64,000 bases of DNA from an uncultured Dysosmobacter sp. (GTDB lineage Bacteria > Bacillota > Clostridia > Oscillospirales > Oscillospiraceae), in NCBI GenBank assembly GCA_934636905.1, contig CAKUBJ010000003.1, positions 7,667-71,666 of the forward strand. Reading direction: 5' to 3'. How positions within the stretch are numbered: position 1 is the stretch's first letter; each line of letters opens with the position of its first letter. Shown in pieces: positions 25,948 through 34,295 of this stretch. The notes under the pieces are model-generated. The model was given only the letters and a program-made list of their open reading frames with translations, was not told the DNA's origin and made no database searches. Both the position numbers and the translations under genes were made by a program.

Positions 25948-26937
25948 ATGAACATCCGGATAAAACGCGGCGCCGCCCTGACATTGACGGCGGCGCTGCT
26001 GCTGGCGGGCAGCACGCAGGCGCTGTTCGGCCTTGGAAAGAGCAGAACGGAAGCAGCCGTCCCCGAAAACGCGCCGACGGCGCAGGATCTGGAAATCCGC
26101 ACCTACCGGGGCATCCCCTATCAGGGACAGCTGGAGGCGTCGGATCCTGACGGCGGGGAAGTGACCTTTTCCATTGTCACCCAGCCGAAAAAGGGGACGG
26201 TGACGCTGGAAGGTGCGTCCTTCACCTACAGTCCCGGAGAAAATGCCCTCGGCGGGGACAGCTTCACCTATGCCGCCGTCAATGGTGACGGGGTTTCCTC
26301 GGCGCCTGCCACGGTGACGGTTACCATTGAAAAAGTCCGCTCCGGCGTTACCTACGGGGATACGGACGCAGCTTCTGCCGCCGCCGCGCAGGAACTGGCG
26401 GAGCGGGGAATCTTTACCGGGTCAAAAATCGGGGAAACGTGGTACTTTGAGCCGGAGCGAACCGTCAGCCGGGGGGAGTTTCTGGCCATGGTGCTGGAAA
26501 CCGTCGGAACGGAGGTGACGGAGGTCACCATGACCGGCTTCTGCGATGACGACGCCATTCCCACATGGGCGAAGGGTTATGCCGCCGCCGGTGCGGCGGA
26601 GGGCATCGTGGAGGGCAAGCCTACGGACAGCGGCGCGGCCTTTTCCTGTGACGCCCCCATCTCCTGCAGCGAGGCCGCCACGGTGCTGAACCGGGTGCTG
26701 AATCTGGGGGATGTGGAACTGGAGGTATGGTATGCCGACCGGGAGGCGGTTCCCTCCTGGGCGGCGCAGGCCGTGGGCAATATGGAGGCGCTGAATGTCC
26801 TCAGCGTAGGCAGCTTCGGCAGCGAGGGGCTGGAAGCGGCGGTGACGCGGGGAGACGCGGCGCGGATGCTTTCCGCGGCGGGCACCCTGCTGCGGGGAGA
26901 GGAACCCTCCGGCCTGCTGGGCTGGCTGAAATCATAA
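25948..26937 (+). CDS. Surface protein with Ig/cadherin-like repeat and SLH-type domains
   Basis: 329 aa. Start ATG 25948 after ACAGGAGG; signal peptide about 1-28 (LTLTAALLLAGSTQALFG). Residues about 45-125 form a bacterial Ig/cadherin-like domain (NAPTAQDLEIRTYRGIPYQGQL..., DSFTYAAVNGDGVSSAPATVTVTI), a type often placed in series in adhesins but single here. Residues about 135-325 are degenerate SLH repeats (GIFTGSKIGETWYFEPERTVSRGEFLAMVLE, AISCSEAATVLNRVL, VTRGDAARML). Likely attached to the wall; function unknown. It stands alone with its own RBS; no clear promoter found in the 150-base gap upstream. Confidence 0.82.
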   Translation: MNIRIKRGAALTLTAALLLAGSTQALFGLGKSRTEAAVPENAPTAQDLEIRTYRGIPYQGQLEASDPDGGEVTFSIVTQPKKGTVTLEGASFTYSPGENALGGDSFTYAAVNGDGVSSAPATVTVTIEKVRSGVTYGDTDAASAAAAQELAERGIFTGSKIGETWYFEPERTVSRGEFLAMVLETVGTEVTEVTMTGFCDDDAIPTWAKGYAAAGAAEGIVEGKPTDSGAAFSCDAPISCSEAATVLNRVLNLGDVELEVWYADREAVPSWAAQAVGNMEALNVLSVGSFGSEGLEAAVTRGDAARMLSAAGTLLRGEEPSGLLGWLKS

Positions 26938-26951
26938 CGGCATCAGAATAA

Positions 26952-26994
26952 AACGGAGTCTGCCTGTGGAGGAACATCCCGCAGACAGGCTTCA
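26952..26994. other. Hairpin after the Ig/SLH gene
   Basis: AGTCTGCCTGTGG pairs with CCGCAGACAGGCTTCAGACT with a few unpaired bases. No T tract on the plus strand, so its role as a terminator is uncertain. The gap to 27054 holds nothing else I can support. Confidence 0.45.
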
Positions 26995-27054
26995 GACTAT
27001 GGTGCAGTAAGAAAATTCCATGCGGCGGGGTCGCAGCGGCTTTTCCGCCTTTCC

Positions 27055-27097
27055 AAAAAAGAAAACGTCCGGCATCAGTCGGACGTTTTCTTTTTTA
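27055..27097 (-). terminator. Terminator of the citrate/2-oxoglutarate operon (bidirectional)
   Basis: AAAAAAGAAAACGTCCG-GCATCAGT-CGGACGTTTTCTTTTTT is symmetric, so it works in both directions. It overlaps the last bases of the isocitrate dehydrogenase gene on the minus strand. Confidence 0.9.
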
Positions 27098-28243
27098 CAG
27101 CTTTTCCAGCAGATAATCGGCAAATTCGGCACAGGAGGCGCCGTCCCGGTGGCCGGTCATCACCACCCGGCGCTCCGTCTCCGTACACAGGCGCATGGCG
27201 GCGGCAAGACGCTCCGCTTTGTCCGCCATGGCAATGTGCCGCAGCAGCAGTTCCGCCGCCTTCAGGATGCTGGCAGGGTTGGCGTAATCCCCTTCGCCGT
27301 CGGCAATGAGCCGGGGGGCGGTGCCGTGGACGGCTTCAAACATGGCGTACCGGCTGCCGGTGTTGGCGCTGCCGGCGGTGCCCACGCCCCCCTGAATCTG
27401 GGCGGCCTCATCGGTGATGATATCGCCGTACAGGTTGGGCAGCACGAACACCTGAAATTTGCTGCGGATTTCCGGATTCACCAGATTGGCGGTCATGATG
27501 TCGATGTACCAGTCCTCGGCGGTGATTTCCGGATAATCTGCCGCCACCTCATGGCAGATGCGGGTGAACATCCCGTCGGTTTTCTTCATGATGTTGGCCT
27601 TGGTGACAATGGCCACATTGGTCTTGCCGTTGGCCCGGGCAAAGTCAAAGGCGGCTCTGGCAATCCGGCGGGTGCCGGCGTCCGTGGTGACCTTGAAGTC
27701 CACGCTGAGCATATCCGGCACCTCAATGCCCCGGCTGCCCAGTGCGTATTCCCCCTCGGTGTTTTCCCGGAAGAACGTCCAGTCGATTCCGGCCTCCGGG
27801 ACGGACACCGGCCGCACGTTGGCGAAGAGGTCCAGTTCCCGGCGCATGGCCACGTTGGCACTTTCCAGCGTGCCGCCCTTGGGCGTCTCCGTAGGGCCTT
27901 TCAGCAGCACGTCGCAGGATTTCATGGCTTCCAGCACGTCGTCGGGGATGGCTTTTCCCAGCGCGGTGCGGTTTTCAATGGTCAGGCCGCGGATGTCCCG
28001 CAGTTCCACCCGGCCGCCGGCAAGTTCCTCCGCCAGCAGCTTTTCCAGCACCCGGCGTGCCTGAGCCATGATGATGGGGCCGATGCCGTCACCGGGAATC
28101 AGGCCGATGACGATGTGCTCCCTGTGGGCAAAGTCTCCGGTCGGCGTTCCCTGCGCCATCCGCTCCTGTCGGTGAAGCTGTTCCGCCAGCAGGGCGCGGA
28201 AATGCGCCGCCGCGTCATTGAGAATCTTCTCGTAATCTGCCAT
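27095..28243 (-). CDS. Isocitrate dehydrogenase, NAD-type (IDH/IPMDH family)
   Basis: 382 aa. Member of the isocitrate/isopropylmalate dehydrogenase family: IPGDGIGPII near residue 49, substrate-binding Arg cluster (RRELDLFANVRPV), FRENTEGEY, and the metal-binding and cofactor end NLYGDIITDEAAQIQGG. Operon partners (Re-citrate synthase and aconitase) argue for isocitrate rather than isopropylmalate. The FRENTEGEY motif also suits IDH. A longer N-terminal helical extension (1-40) is present. Its start overlaps the aconitase stop (TGATG). NAD rather than NADP use is inferred from family and not proven here. Confidence 0.88.
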   Translation of the reverse strand: MADYEKILNDAAAHFRALLAEQLHRQERMAQGTPTGDFAHREHIVIGLIPGDGIGPIIMAQARRVLEKLLAEELAGGRVELRDIRGLTIENRTALGKAIPDDVLEAMKSCDVLLKGPTETPKGGTLESANVAMRRELDLFANVRPVSVPEAGIDWTFFRENTEGEYALGSRGIEVPDMLSVDFKVTTDAGTRRIARAAFDFARANGKTNVAIVTKANIMKKTDGMFTRICHEVAADYPEITAEDWYIDIMTANLVNPEIRSKFQVFVLPNLYGDIITDEAAQIQGGVGTAGSANTGSRYAMFEAVHGTAPRLIADGEGDYANPASILKAAELLLRHIAMADKAERLAAAMRLCTETERRVVMTGHRDGASCAEFADYLLEKL

Positions 28244-30171
28244 CAGTCGTTGCCCTCCTTTGTGTAGTTCAGCAGGCCGCCTGCCCGGAGCATGGCCGCC
28301 TGACGCCGGGTAAAGCTGCCGCAGACGGAAATTTCCCGGTCACCGGCGTGCAGGGTCATGATGCCGCTGTCCAGTCCGGCGTCGATGCCGGTGAGGGTCA
28401 GGGTTTCCCCCTGAGTCAGGGTGTCGTAATCGTCAGGGTTGGCAAAGGTCAGGGGCAGGATGCCGGCGTTGATGAGGTTGGCGGCGTGAATCCGGGCAAA
28501 ACTCTTGGCAATCACCGCCCGAACCCCCAGATACAGGGGTACCAGCGCGGCGTGCTCCCGGGAGGAGCCCTGCCCGTAGTTGCTGCCGCCCACCAGAATG
28601 GTTTCCCCGGCCTCCCGGGCGTTCTTTGCAAAATCCCTGTCACACACGGCGAAGCAGAACTCCGACAGCTTGGGGATGTTGGAACGGTAGGGAAGAATTT
28701 TTGCACCGGCGGGCATGATGTGGTCGGTGGTGATGTTGTCTCCCACCTTCAGGGTCAGCCGGGCGGTGATGTTGTCTCCCACCGGCCTGCCCTGGGGGAA
28801 CTCCCGGATATTGGGGCCGCGAAGCACTTCCAGTTTTTCCGCGTCTTCCGGGGAAGCCGGCGCCAGTACGGCGCTGTCGTCAATGAGGAAGCGCTCCGGC
28901 AGTTTCACATGGAGGGCTTCCAGCCCCAGATCCCGGGGATCGGTGATTTCGCCGGTGAGGGCAGCGGCCACGGCGGTTTCCGGGGACACCAGATACACCT
29001 TGGCGTCCGCCGTGCCGCTGCGCCCCTCGAAATTGCGGTTGAAGGTCCGCAGGCTCACGCCGCCGGAGTTGGGGGAGAAGCCCATGCCGATGCAGGGGCC
29101 GCAGGCGCATTCCAGCAGCCGGGCGCCGGAGGCCAGAATATCCGACAGGGCGCCGCAGCCGGCCAGCATGGTCAGCACCTGCCGGGAGCCGGGAGATACG
29201 GACATACTGACGGAGGGCGCCACGGTTCTGCCCTTCAGCATGGCGGCGGCCTTCAGCATATCGTACAGGGAGGAGTTGGTGCAGGAGCCGATGCAGACCT
29301 GGTCTACCTTTGTACCCTTCAGGCTGCGGACGGTGACCACATTGTCCGGCATATGGGGGCAGGCAATGAGAGGCTCCAGCGTGTCCAGATTCATAGGGAT
29401 GACCCGGTCGTATTCCGCGTCCGGGTCGGCGGCAAGGGGGGTGTAGTCCTGCTCCCGCCCCTGCGCCTTCAGAAAGGCGCGGGTCACCTCGTCCGAGGGG
29501 AAGAGGGAGGTGGTGGCGCCCAGTTCGGTGCCCATATTGGTGATGGTGGCCCGCTCCGGCACGGAGAGGCTGGCAATGCCGGGGCCGCCCCATTCGATGA
29601 CGTGCCCCACGCCGCCCTTGACGGAGAGAATCCGCAGCAGTTCCAGACTGATGTCCTTGGCGGTGACAAAGGGGCGCAGGGAGCCGGTTACCTCCACCCG
29701 GATGATTTTGGGCATATGGATGTAGTACGCGCCGCCGCCCATGGCTACCGCCACGTCCATGCCGCCGGCGCCGAAGGCCAGCATCCCGATGCCGCCGCCG
29801 GTGGGAGTGTGGCTGTCGGAACCGATGAGGGTCTGCCCCGGCACGCCGAAGCGTTCCAGATGCACCTGATGGCAGATGCCGTTGCCGGGGCGGGAGAACC
29901 AGATGCCGTGCTTGGCGGCAACGGACTGGATATAGCGGTGGTCGTCGGCGTTTTCAAAGCCGGACTGCAGGGTGTTGTGGTCGATATAGGCCACGGAGCG
30001 CTTCGTCTTGACCTGCGCAATCCCCATGGACTCAAATTCCAGATAGGCCATGGTGCCGGTGGCATCCTGGGTCAGAGTCTGGTCAATCCGCAGGGCGATT
30101 TCCGCCCCCGGCTCCATGGTGCCGCTGACCAGATGGGCGGCAATGAGTTTTTCCGTCAGTGTTTTTCCCAT
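28243..30171 (-). CDS. Aconitate hydratase (AcnA/mitochondrial-like monomer)
   Basis: Isomerises citrate to isocitrate. 642 aa, a compact single-chain aconitase as found in many anaerobes. Iron-sulphur ligands: CIGSCTN, and CACGPCIGMG further on. Other signatures are SDSHTPTGGGIGMLAFGAGG, GRSGTADAKVYLVSPETAVAAALTG and the swivel domain (GSNYGQGSSREHAA, about 560). Isopropylmalate isomerase is ruled out by length and by single-chain layout. It follows the GntR gene by three bases and overlaps the dehydrogenase. Confidence 0.94.
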   Translation of the reverse strand: MGKTLTEKLIAAHLVSGTMEPGAEIALRIDQTLTQDATGTMAYLEFESMGIAQVKTKRSVAYIDHNTLQSGFENADDHRYIQSVAAKHGIWFSRPGNGICHQVHLERFGVPGQTLIGSDSHTPTGGGIGMLAFGAGGMDVAVAMGGGAYYIHMPKIIRVEVTGSLRPFVTAKDISLELLRILSVKGGVGHVIEWGGPGIASLSVPERATITNMGTELGATTSLFPSDEVTRAFLKAQGREQDYTPLAADPDAEYDRVIPMNLDTLEPLIACPHMPDNVVTVRSLKGTKVDQVCIGSCTNSSLYDMLKAAAMLKGRTVAPSVSMSVSPGSRQVLTMLAGCGALSDILASGARLLECACGPCIGMGFSPNSGGVSLRTFNRNFEGRSGTADAKVYLVSPETAVAAALTGEITDPRDLGLEALHVKLPERFLIDDSAVLAPASPEDAEKLEVLRGPNIREFPQGRPVGDNITARLTLKVGDNITTDHIMPAGAKILPYRSNIPKLSEFCFAVCDRDFAKNAREAGETILVGGSNYGQGSSREHAALVPLYLGVRAVIAKSFARIHAANLINAGILPLTFANPDDYDTLTQGETLTLTGIDAGLDSGIMTLHAGDREISVCGSFTRRQAAMLRAGGLLNYTKEGND

Positions 30172-30174
30172 GGT

Positions 30175-30849
30175 TCAGTCCTCCTCTTTCCGGGTGATGT
30201 CCGCAATGCTGGCCCGGGCGTTGGCCACATGGCGCAGCGCCGCTTCCGATGCCCTTGCGGCGTCGTGGGCGGCCAGCGCCTCATAAATGGCAGTGTGTTC
30301 CTCCAGCGCGTGGACGGCGCGGCTGTGGTGGGTGACGGACGCCCGGCGGTATTTGATGATTTTCCTGTGCAGGGAAATCAGGGTGTCCGCGAAGGGGCGG
30401 CTGCCGCAGCCGGTGTACAGCAGTTCGTGGAACCGGGAGTCCAGATTTTTAATCTGGTCGGAGTTTTCCCCCGGCTCCTTTTCGCTTTCGATGTAGAATC
30501 GCTGGAGTTCCAGCGTTTCCTTCATGGCATTCAGCGCCTCCTCCGTGATGCAGGCGGCGGCGCGGCCGGCGGCCAGCCCCTCCAGCTGACGGCGAATCTC
30601 GTAAATATCCAGCATATCCTGCCGGGAGATGCCTACCACCACCAGCCCCCGGCTGGTGTCCTCAAGGATGTGCTCCTGTTCCAGACGGCGGATGGCCTCC
30701 CGGATGGGGGTACGGCTGACGCCCAGTTCGGCGGACAGCCGCGGCTCACTGAGAATCTCGCCCTGTGGATATTTCCCGGTGAGAATATCCCGTTCCAGCT
30801 GTTCAAAAACCTGATCGGCAATGGAAACGGGTCTGTGATCTCGCATCAT
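30175..30849 (-). CDS. GntR-family (FCD/FadR type) transcriptional regulator
   Basis: 224 aa. Winged helix at about 5-75 (SIADQVFEQLERDILTGKYPQGEILSEPRLSAELGVSRTPIREAIRRLEQE) and an all-helical FCD ligand-binding domain (about 85-215), whose usual ligands are small carboxylates. It is the second gene of the citrate-aconitase-IDH operon, so autoregulation in response to an organic acid such as citrate is likely. A perfect 8-2-8 dyad in the operon promoter (32279-32296) is a good operator candidate. RBS GAGGAGGAAA; adjacent ATGs at 30849 and 30846. Confidence 0.9.
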   Translation of the reverse strand: MMRDHRPVSIADQVFEQLERDILTGKYPQGEILSEPRLSAELGVSRTPIREAIRRLEQEHILEDTSRGLVVVGISRQDMLDIYEIRRQLEGLAAGRAAACITEEALNAMKETLELQRFYIESEKEPGENSDQIKNLDSRFHELLYTGCGSRPFADTLISLHRKIIKYRRASVTHHSRAVHALEEHTAIYEALAAHDAARASEAALRHVANARASIADITRKEED

Positions 30850-30862
30850 GTCGGTTTCCTCC

Positions 30863-32242
30863 TCAATGGCGGGGCTTCAGGACGCCGCCGGACAGTTCCG
30901 CAATTTTGTCTTCCAGTTCCTCGTTGGAAAGGGAGGTGGTGCGGCCGCCGGCATACTGCTCATCCACCCAGATTTTCAGCTTTTCCACCAGCGCATCGTG
31001 CTTGCTGAGCTGGTGCTCCCCCCGGAGCCGGTAATTCTGGTTGATCCAGTAGGCGATGCCGGCAAGGCCGGAGGTCTTGCTGACCGCCACGGCGGCGGGA
31101 CGATCCAGCAGCTTCTCCGTGTTGAAGATGTTGTAGATTTCCTCGTCCTTCAGAAGACCGTCGGCGTGGATACCTGCCCGGGTGACGTTGAAATTCCGCC
31201 CCACAAAGGGGGTCATGGGGGGGATGTGATAGCCGATTTCGTTTTCAAAGCAGTCGGCAATCTCCGTGATGGCGGTGGGATCCATGCCGTCCAGAGAGCC
31301 CCGGAGGGAGGCATACTCAAAGACCATGGCCTCCAGCGGCACGTTGCCGGTGCGCTCGCCGATGCCCAGCATGGAGCAGTTGACGCCGCTGGCGCCGTAC
31401 AGCCACGCAGTGGCGGCGTTGGAAACCGCCTTGTAGAAATCGTTGTGGCCGTGCCATTCCAGATACTCGCTTTCCACGCCGGAGTAGTGCTGCAGGCCGT
31501 AGATAATGCCGGGGACGCTGCGGGGCAGCGCCACCTCGGTATAGGGGACGCCGTAGCCCATGGTGTCGCAGGCACGGATGCGGACGGGGATTTTCGCCTG
31601 ATGGGACAGCTCCATCAGCTCATTGACGAAGGGCACCACAAACCCGTAGAAATCCGCCCGGGTAATGTCCTCCAGATGGCACCGGGGCATGACTCCGGCG
31701 TCGAAGGCGTCCTTCACCGTGGCCAGATAGTAGTCCAGCGCCTGACGGCGGGTCATCTGCATCTTCTTGAAGATGTGGTAGTCGCTGCAGGAAACCAGAA
31801 TGCCGGTTTCCTTGATGCCCAGATCCTTCACCATCCGGAAGTCCTCCCGGGTAGCGCGGATCCAGGTGGTGATCTCCGGGAACCGCAGTCCCAGCGCCTG
31901 ACAGCGCTCAATGGCCTCCCGATCCCGCTTGCTGTAGATGAAAAACTCCGTCTGGCGGATGAGGCCGTAAGGCCCGCCCAGCTTGCTGAGGAGTTTGAAC
32001 AGGTGCTCAATCTGCTGGGGGGTATAGGGGTTCATGGACTGCTGACCGTCCCGGAAGGAGGTGTCGGTAATCCAGATGTCGGCAGGCATGGACATGGGCA
32101 CCCGCCGGTGGTTGAAAGCCACCTTGGGCACCTCGTCGTAGTTGTATACGTCCCGGTACAGCACCGGGTCTTTCACATCCTGCAGGGAATAGCGGTAGTC
32201 ATTTTCTTCCAGCAGGTTGGTTTTTGAGGACAGTTCCAGCAT
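30863..32242 (-). CDS. Re-type citrate synthase (homocitrate synthase-like)
   Basis: 459-aa HMGL-like TIM-barrel enzyme. Motifs include ITDTSFRDGQQ near residue 60, the metal-binding helix region EYLEWHGHNDFYKAV (HxH-type ligands) and GIGERTGNVPLEAM. It is related to isopropylmalate and homocitrate synthases, but the anaerobic Clostridia homologue of this length is the Re-citrate synthase described in Clostridium kluyveri. Its operon with aconitase and isocitrate dehydrogenase strongly supports citrate formation from oxaloacetate and acetyl-CoA. No Si-type citrate synthase is seen here. First gene in the operon; RBS AAAGGAG before ATG 32242. Confidence 0.87.
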   Translation of the reverse strand: MLELSSKTNLLEENDYRYSLQDVKDPVLYRDVYNYDEVPKVAFNHRRVPMSMPADIWITDTSFRDGQQSMNPYTPQQIEHLFKLLSKLGGPYGLIRQTEFFIYSKRDREAIERCQALGLRFPEITTWIRATREDFRMVKDLGIKETGILVSCSDYHIFKKMQMTRRQALDYYLATVKDAFDAGVMPRCHLEDITRADFYGFVVPFVNELMELSHQAKIPVRIRACDTMGYGVPYTEVALPRSVPGIIYGLQHYSGVESEYLEWHGHNDFYKAVSNAATAWLYGASGVNCSMLGIGERTGNVPLEAMVFEYASLRGSLDGMDPTAITEIADCFENEIGYHIPPMTPFVGRNFNVTRAGIHADGLLKDEEIYNIFNTEKLLDRPAAVAVSKTSGLAGIAYWINQNYRLRGEHQLSKHDALVEKLKIWVDEQYAGGRTTSLSNEELEDKIAELSGGVLKPRH

Positions 32243-32271
32243 ACAAAACTCCTTTCCGGGACACGGTGTGC

Positions 32272-32300
32272 CTTATACCTGTATACAAGTATACAGAAAA
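32272..32300 (-). promoter_or_regulatory. Operon promoter with GntR operator candidate
   Basis: CTGTATAC-AA-GTATACAG (32279-32296) is a perfect dyad with 8-bp arms, fitting FCD-type GntR sites. It lies between TATAAG (-10, 32277-32272) and a weak TTTTCT (-35, 32300-32295) on the minus strand. The remaining gap to 32500 contains no gene I can support. Confidence 0.7.
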
Positions 32301-32500
32301 GGAGGAAAAAGTCCATGCCGCAATTTGTACAAAAATGAAGGCGGAAAGGGAGGGGGCGCGGTCAAATTGGCAGATGCCGGCGGTGTCCATTGCCGACAGG
32401 GGGGGAGCACCGGGCAGAAAGGGCTTCCACAGGGGGAAATTCCTGACGAATGGAGCAGTTACATGGGAAGAAGAGGGCGCAAAACCGTAACATTTTCCGG

Positions 32501-32529
32501 TTGCGCCGCCCGGTTGGCTGTGCTACAAT
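32501..32529 (+). promoter_or_regulatory. Promoter of the DUF2461 gene
   Basis: TTGCGC (32501-32506), 17-base spacer, TACAAT (32524-32529), start codon 31 bases on. Confidence 0.65.
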
Positions 32530-32559
32530 AACCGCAGAAAAACGATTGCGAGGGAACGT

Positions 32560-33243
32560 ATGTTTACCGGATTTACCGATGCTGCGGTGGACTTCATGTG
32601 GGGAATCCGCTTCAATAATGAGCGGCCGTGGTTTGAAGCCCACAAGGAAAGCTATCTGAATGATTTTTACCGCCCCATGAAGGAACTGGGGACGGAGATT
32701 TACGATTTTCTGGCGGAAAAGCGGCCGGACGACCCGCTGGTGTGTAAGGTGACCCGGATTTACCGGGACGCCCGGCGGCTCCACGGCCGGGGGCCTTACA
32801 AGGATCACCTGTGGTTCTGTGTGGAGCGCCCTGCCGAGGACTGGACTACCCGCCCCACCTTCTGGTTTGAACTGGGGCCGGATTACTGGGGCTACGGCAT
32901 GGGCTGCTGGATGGCCCGCCCCATGGATATGGCCCGGCTCCGGGCGCGGATTTTGCGGGATCCGAAGCCCATGGAAAAGCTGACCCGCGCCCTGAACGCC
33001 CAGACGGAATTTACCCTCAGCGGCGACACCTACAAGCGCCCCAAGGCGGGAGCGCCGTCGGAACTGCTGGCGCCCTGGTTCCGGCTGAAATCCATCGGCA
33101 TCACCCATGAGGACAAGCTGACGGAGGAACTGTTCTGCCGGGATGTGGCGGAGCGGATCAAGAAAGGGTATGAATTTCTTCTGCCCTATTACGACTATTT
33201 TCTGACACTGCCCTCCGACCCGGAGCCGGAGACGCTGAAATAA
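32560..33243 (+). CDS. DUF2461 family protein
   Basis: 227-aa cytoplasmic protein of the DUF2461 (TIGR02453-like) family: FMWGIRFNNERPWFEAHKESYLNDFYRPM, then KVTRIYRDARRLHGRGPYKDHLWF and FELGPDYWGYGMGCW. Function is not established for this family. RBS GAGGGAACGT before ATG 32560. Transcribed ahead of the HD-domain gene, 23 bases away. Confidence 0.9.
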   Translation: MFTGFTDAAVDFMWGIRFNNERPWFEAHKESYLNDFYRPMKELGTEIYDFLAEKRPDDPLVCKVTRIYRDARRLHGRGPYKDHLWFCVERPAEDWTTRPTFWFELGPDYWGYGMGCWMARPMDMARLRARILRDPKPMEKLTRALNAQTEFTLSGDTYKRPKAGAPSELLAPWFRLKSIGITHEDKLTEELFCRDVAERIKKGYEFLLPYYDYFLTLPSDPEPETLK

Positions 33244-33266
33244 CAGGATTAAAGGAGAGATACGGC

Positions 33267-33851
33267 ATGAAAGCCTGTCCCGACAGAGAGAAAGCCCTGA
33301 CCCTTCTGAAAAAGTACAACGGGGAACCGTTTCACATCCAGCATGCCCTGACGGTGGAAGGCATCATGCGCTGGTATGCCAATGAACTGGGCTATGGAGA
33401 GGACGCCGACTTCTGGGCCATGGTGGGTCTGCTCCACGACGTGGATTTTGAACAGTGGCCGGAGCAGCACTGCGTCAAGGCACCGGAACTTCTGGCGGAA
33501 ATCGGTTGCTCCGACGAACTGATTCACGCCGTCTGCTCCCACGGCTATGGCATCTGCTGTGACGTGGAGCCGGTGCATGAGATGGAGAAGGTGCTCTTTG
33601 CCGCCGACGAACTGACGGGGCTGATTGGCGCCGCCGCCCGGATGCGCCCCAGCAAGTCCGTGCAGGACATGGAGGTCAGTTCCCTGAAAAAGAAGTACAA
33701 GGATAAGAAGTTTGCCGCCGGCTGCTCCCGGGACATCATCAACAACGGGGCGGAGCGCCTTGGCTGGCCCATTGAGGAGTTGATGGAAAAGACCATTCTG
33801 GCCATGCGCGCCTGTGAGGACAGTGTCAACGCCGCCGTAGCGGCACTGTAA
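33267..33851 (+). CDS. HD-domain hydrolase
   Basis: 194 aa. The metal-binding HD motif is LLHDVDFEQWP near residue 54, with an upstream His (FHIQHALTVEGIMRW) and downstream HGYG, in the YedJ/YfbR-like layout of small HD phosphohydrolases. Substrate unknown, possibly a nucleotide or phosphate ester. RBS AAAGGAGAGA before ATG 33267. Probably shares a transcript with the DUF2461 gene. Confidence 0.85.
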   Translation: MKACPDREKALTLLKKYNGEPFHIQHALTVEGIMRWYANELGYGEDADFWAMVGLLHDVDFEQWPEQHCVKAPELLAEIGCSDELIHAVCSHGYGICCDVEPVHEMEKVLFAADELTGLIGAAARMRPSKSVQDMEVSSLKKKYKDKKFAAGCSRDIINNGAERLGWPIEELMEKTILAMRACEDSVNAAVAAL

Positions 33852-33939
33852 GACAGCGTTTCTGCCAATGCAGTGATGGCCGCAGGGAGGCTTGCTGAGT
33901 GTACCCACTGTCACAAAAATCAGAAGCGTGCCGAAAGTA

Positions 33940-34212
33940 CCATCGATTGACAAGGGCAAATACGCCTGCCAGCGTGTCTTTCCGGCGCTTTTTGCCCTTT
34001 TCGCCTTGGCGGGCGCCAGCCCGCCTGCGTCTCAAAAGTCAAAAATCACTTGTAAATTCATCGCTGGCAGGTGCCTTGCAGTTTTGCCGGAGCAGAAATG
34101 TGCCCAGGCAAGGAAGGACCCGCAGGGAATACTGTCGTATTCTCAAGGGGCTTGACGCGGTATGGGGACATTTCTGCCCGTCAAAACCGTGTCTGCCTTT
34201 GTTAATCGATGG
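33940..34212. mobile_element. MITE-like element or structured RNA flanked by TA
   Basis: The 400-base gap between two converging genes holds a nested palindrome. Outer ends CCATCGATTGACAAGGGC (from 33940) and GCCTTTGTTAATCGATGG (to 34212) are inverted repeats with two mismatches, each next to TA (33938-33939 and 34213-34214). Inside are two further long arms: CCTGCCAGCG (33966) with CGCTGGCAGG (34062), and GTTTTGCCGGAGCAGAAATGT (from 34081, imperfect) with ACATTTCTGCCCGTCAAAAC (from 34169), plus hairpins GGCGGGC/GCCCGCC and GAATAC/GTATTC. TA flanks suggest a Tc1/IS630-type MITE; a non-coding RNA is the other option. 33852-33938 shows nothing else clear. Confidence 0.6.
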
Positions 34213-34230
34213 TATCGTTTTAACATGGAA

Positions 34231-34266
34231 AATCCCCCCGGCTGGCGCCTGCCAGCCGGGGGGATT
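34231..34266 (-). terminator. Terminator of the 5'-nucleotidase gene
   Basis: AATCCCCCCGGCTGGC-GCCT-GCCAGCCGGGGGGATT is a perfect 16-bp stem. On the minus strand it continues as TTTTCC. Confidence 0.8.
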
Positions 34267-34295
34267 CGTATGTGAATACTTTAGGGAAGAGAAAC

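Noticed and set aside
28348-31008. 886-residue plus-strand frame opposite aconitase and GntR
   Set aside because: Spans two good minus-strand genes, composition is that of antisense frames, no RBS.
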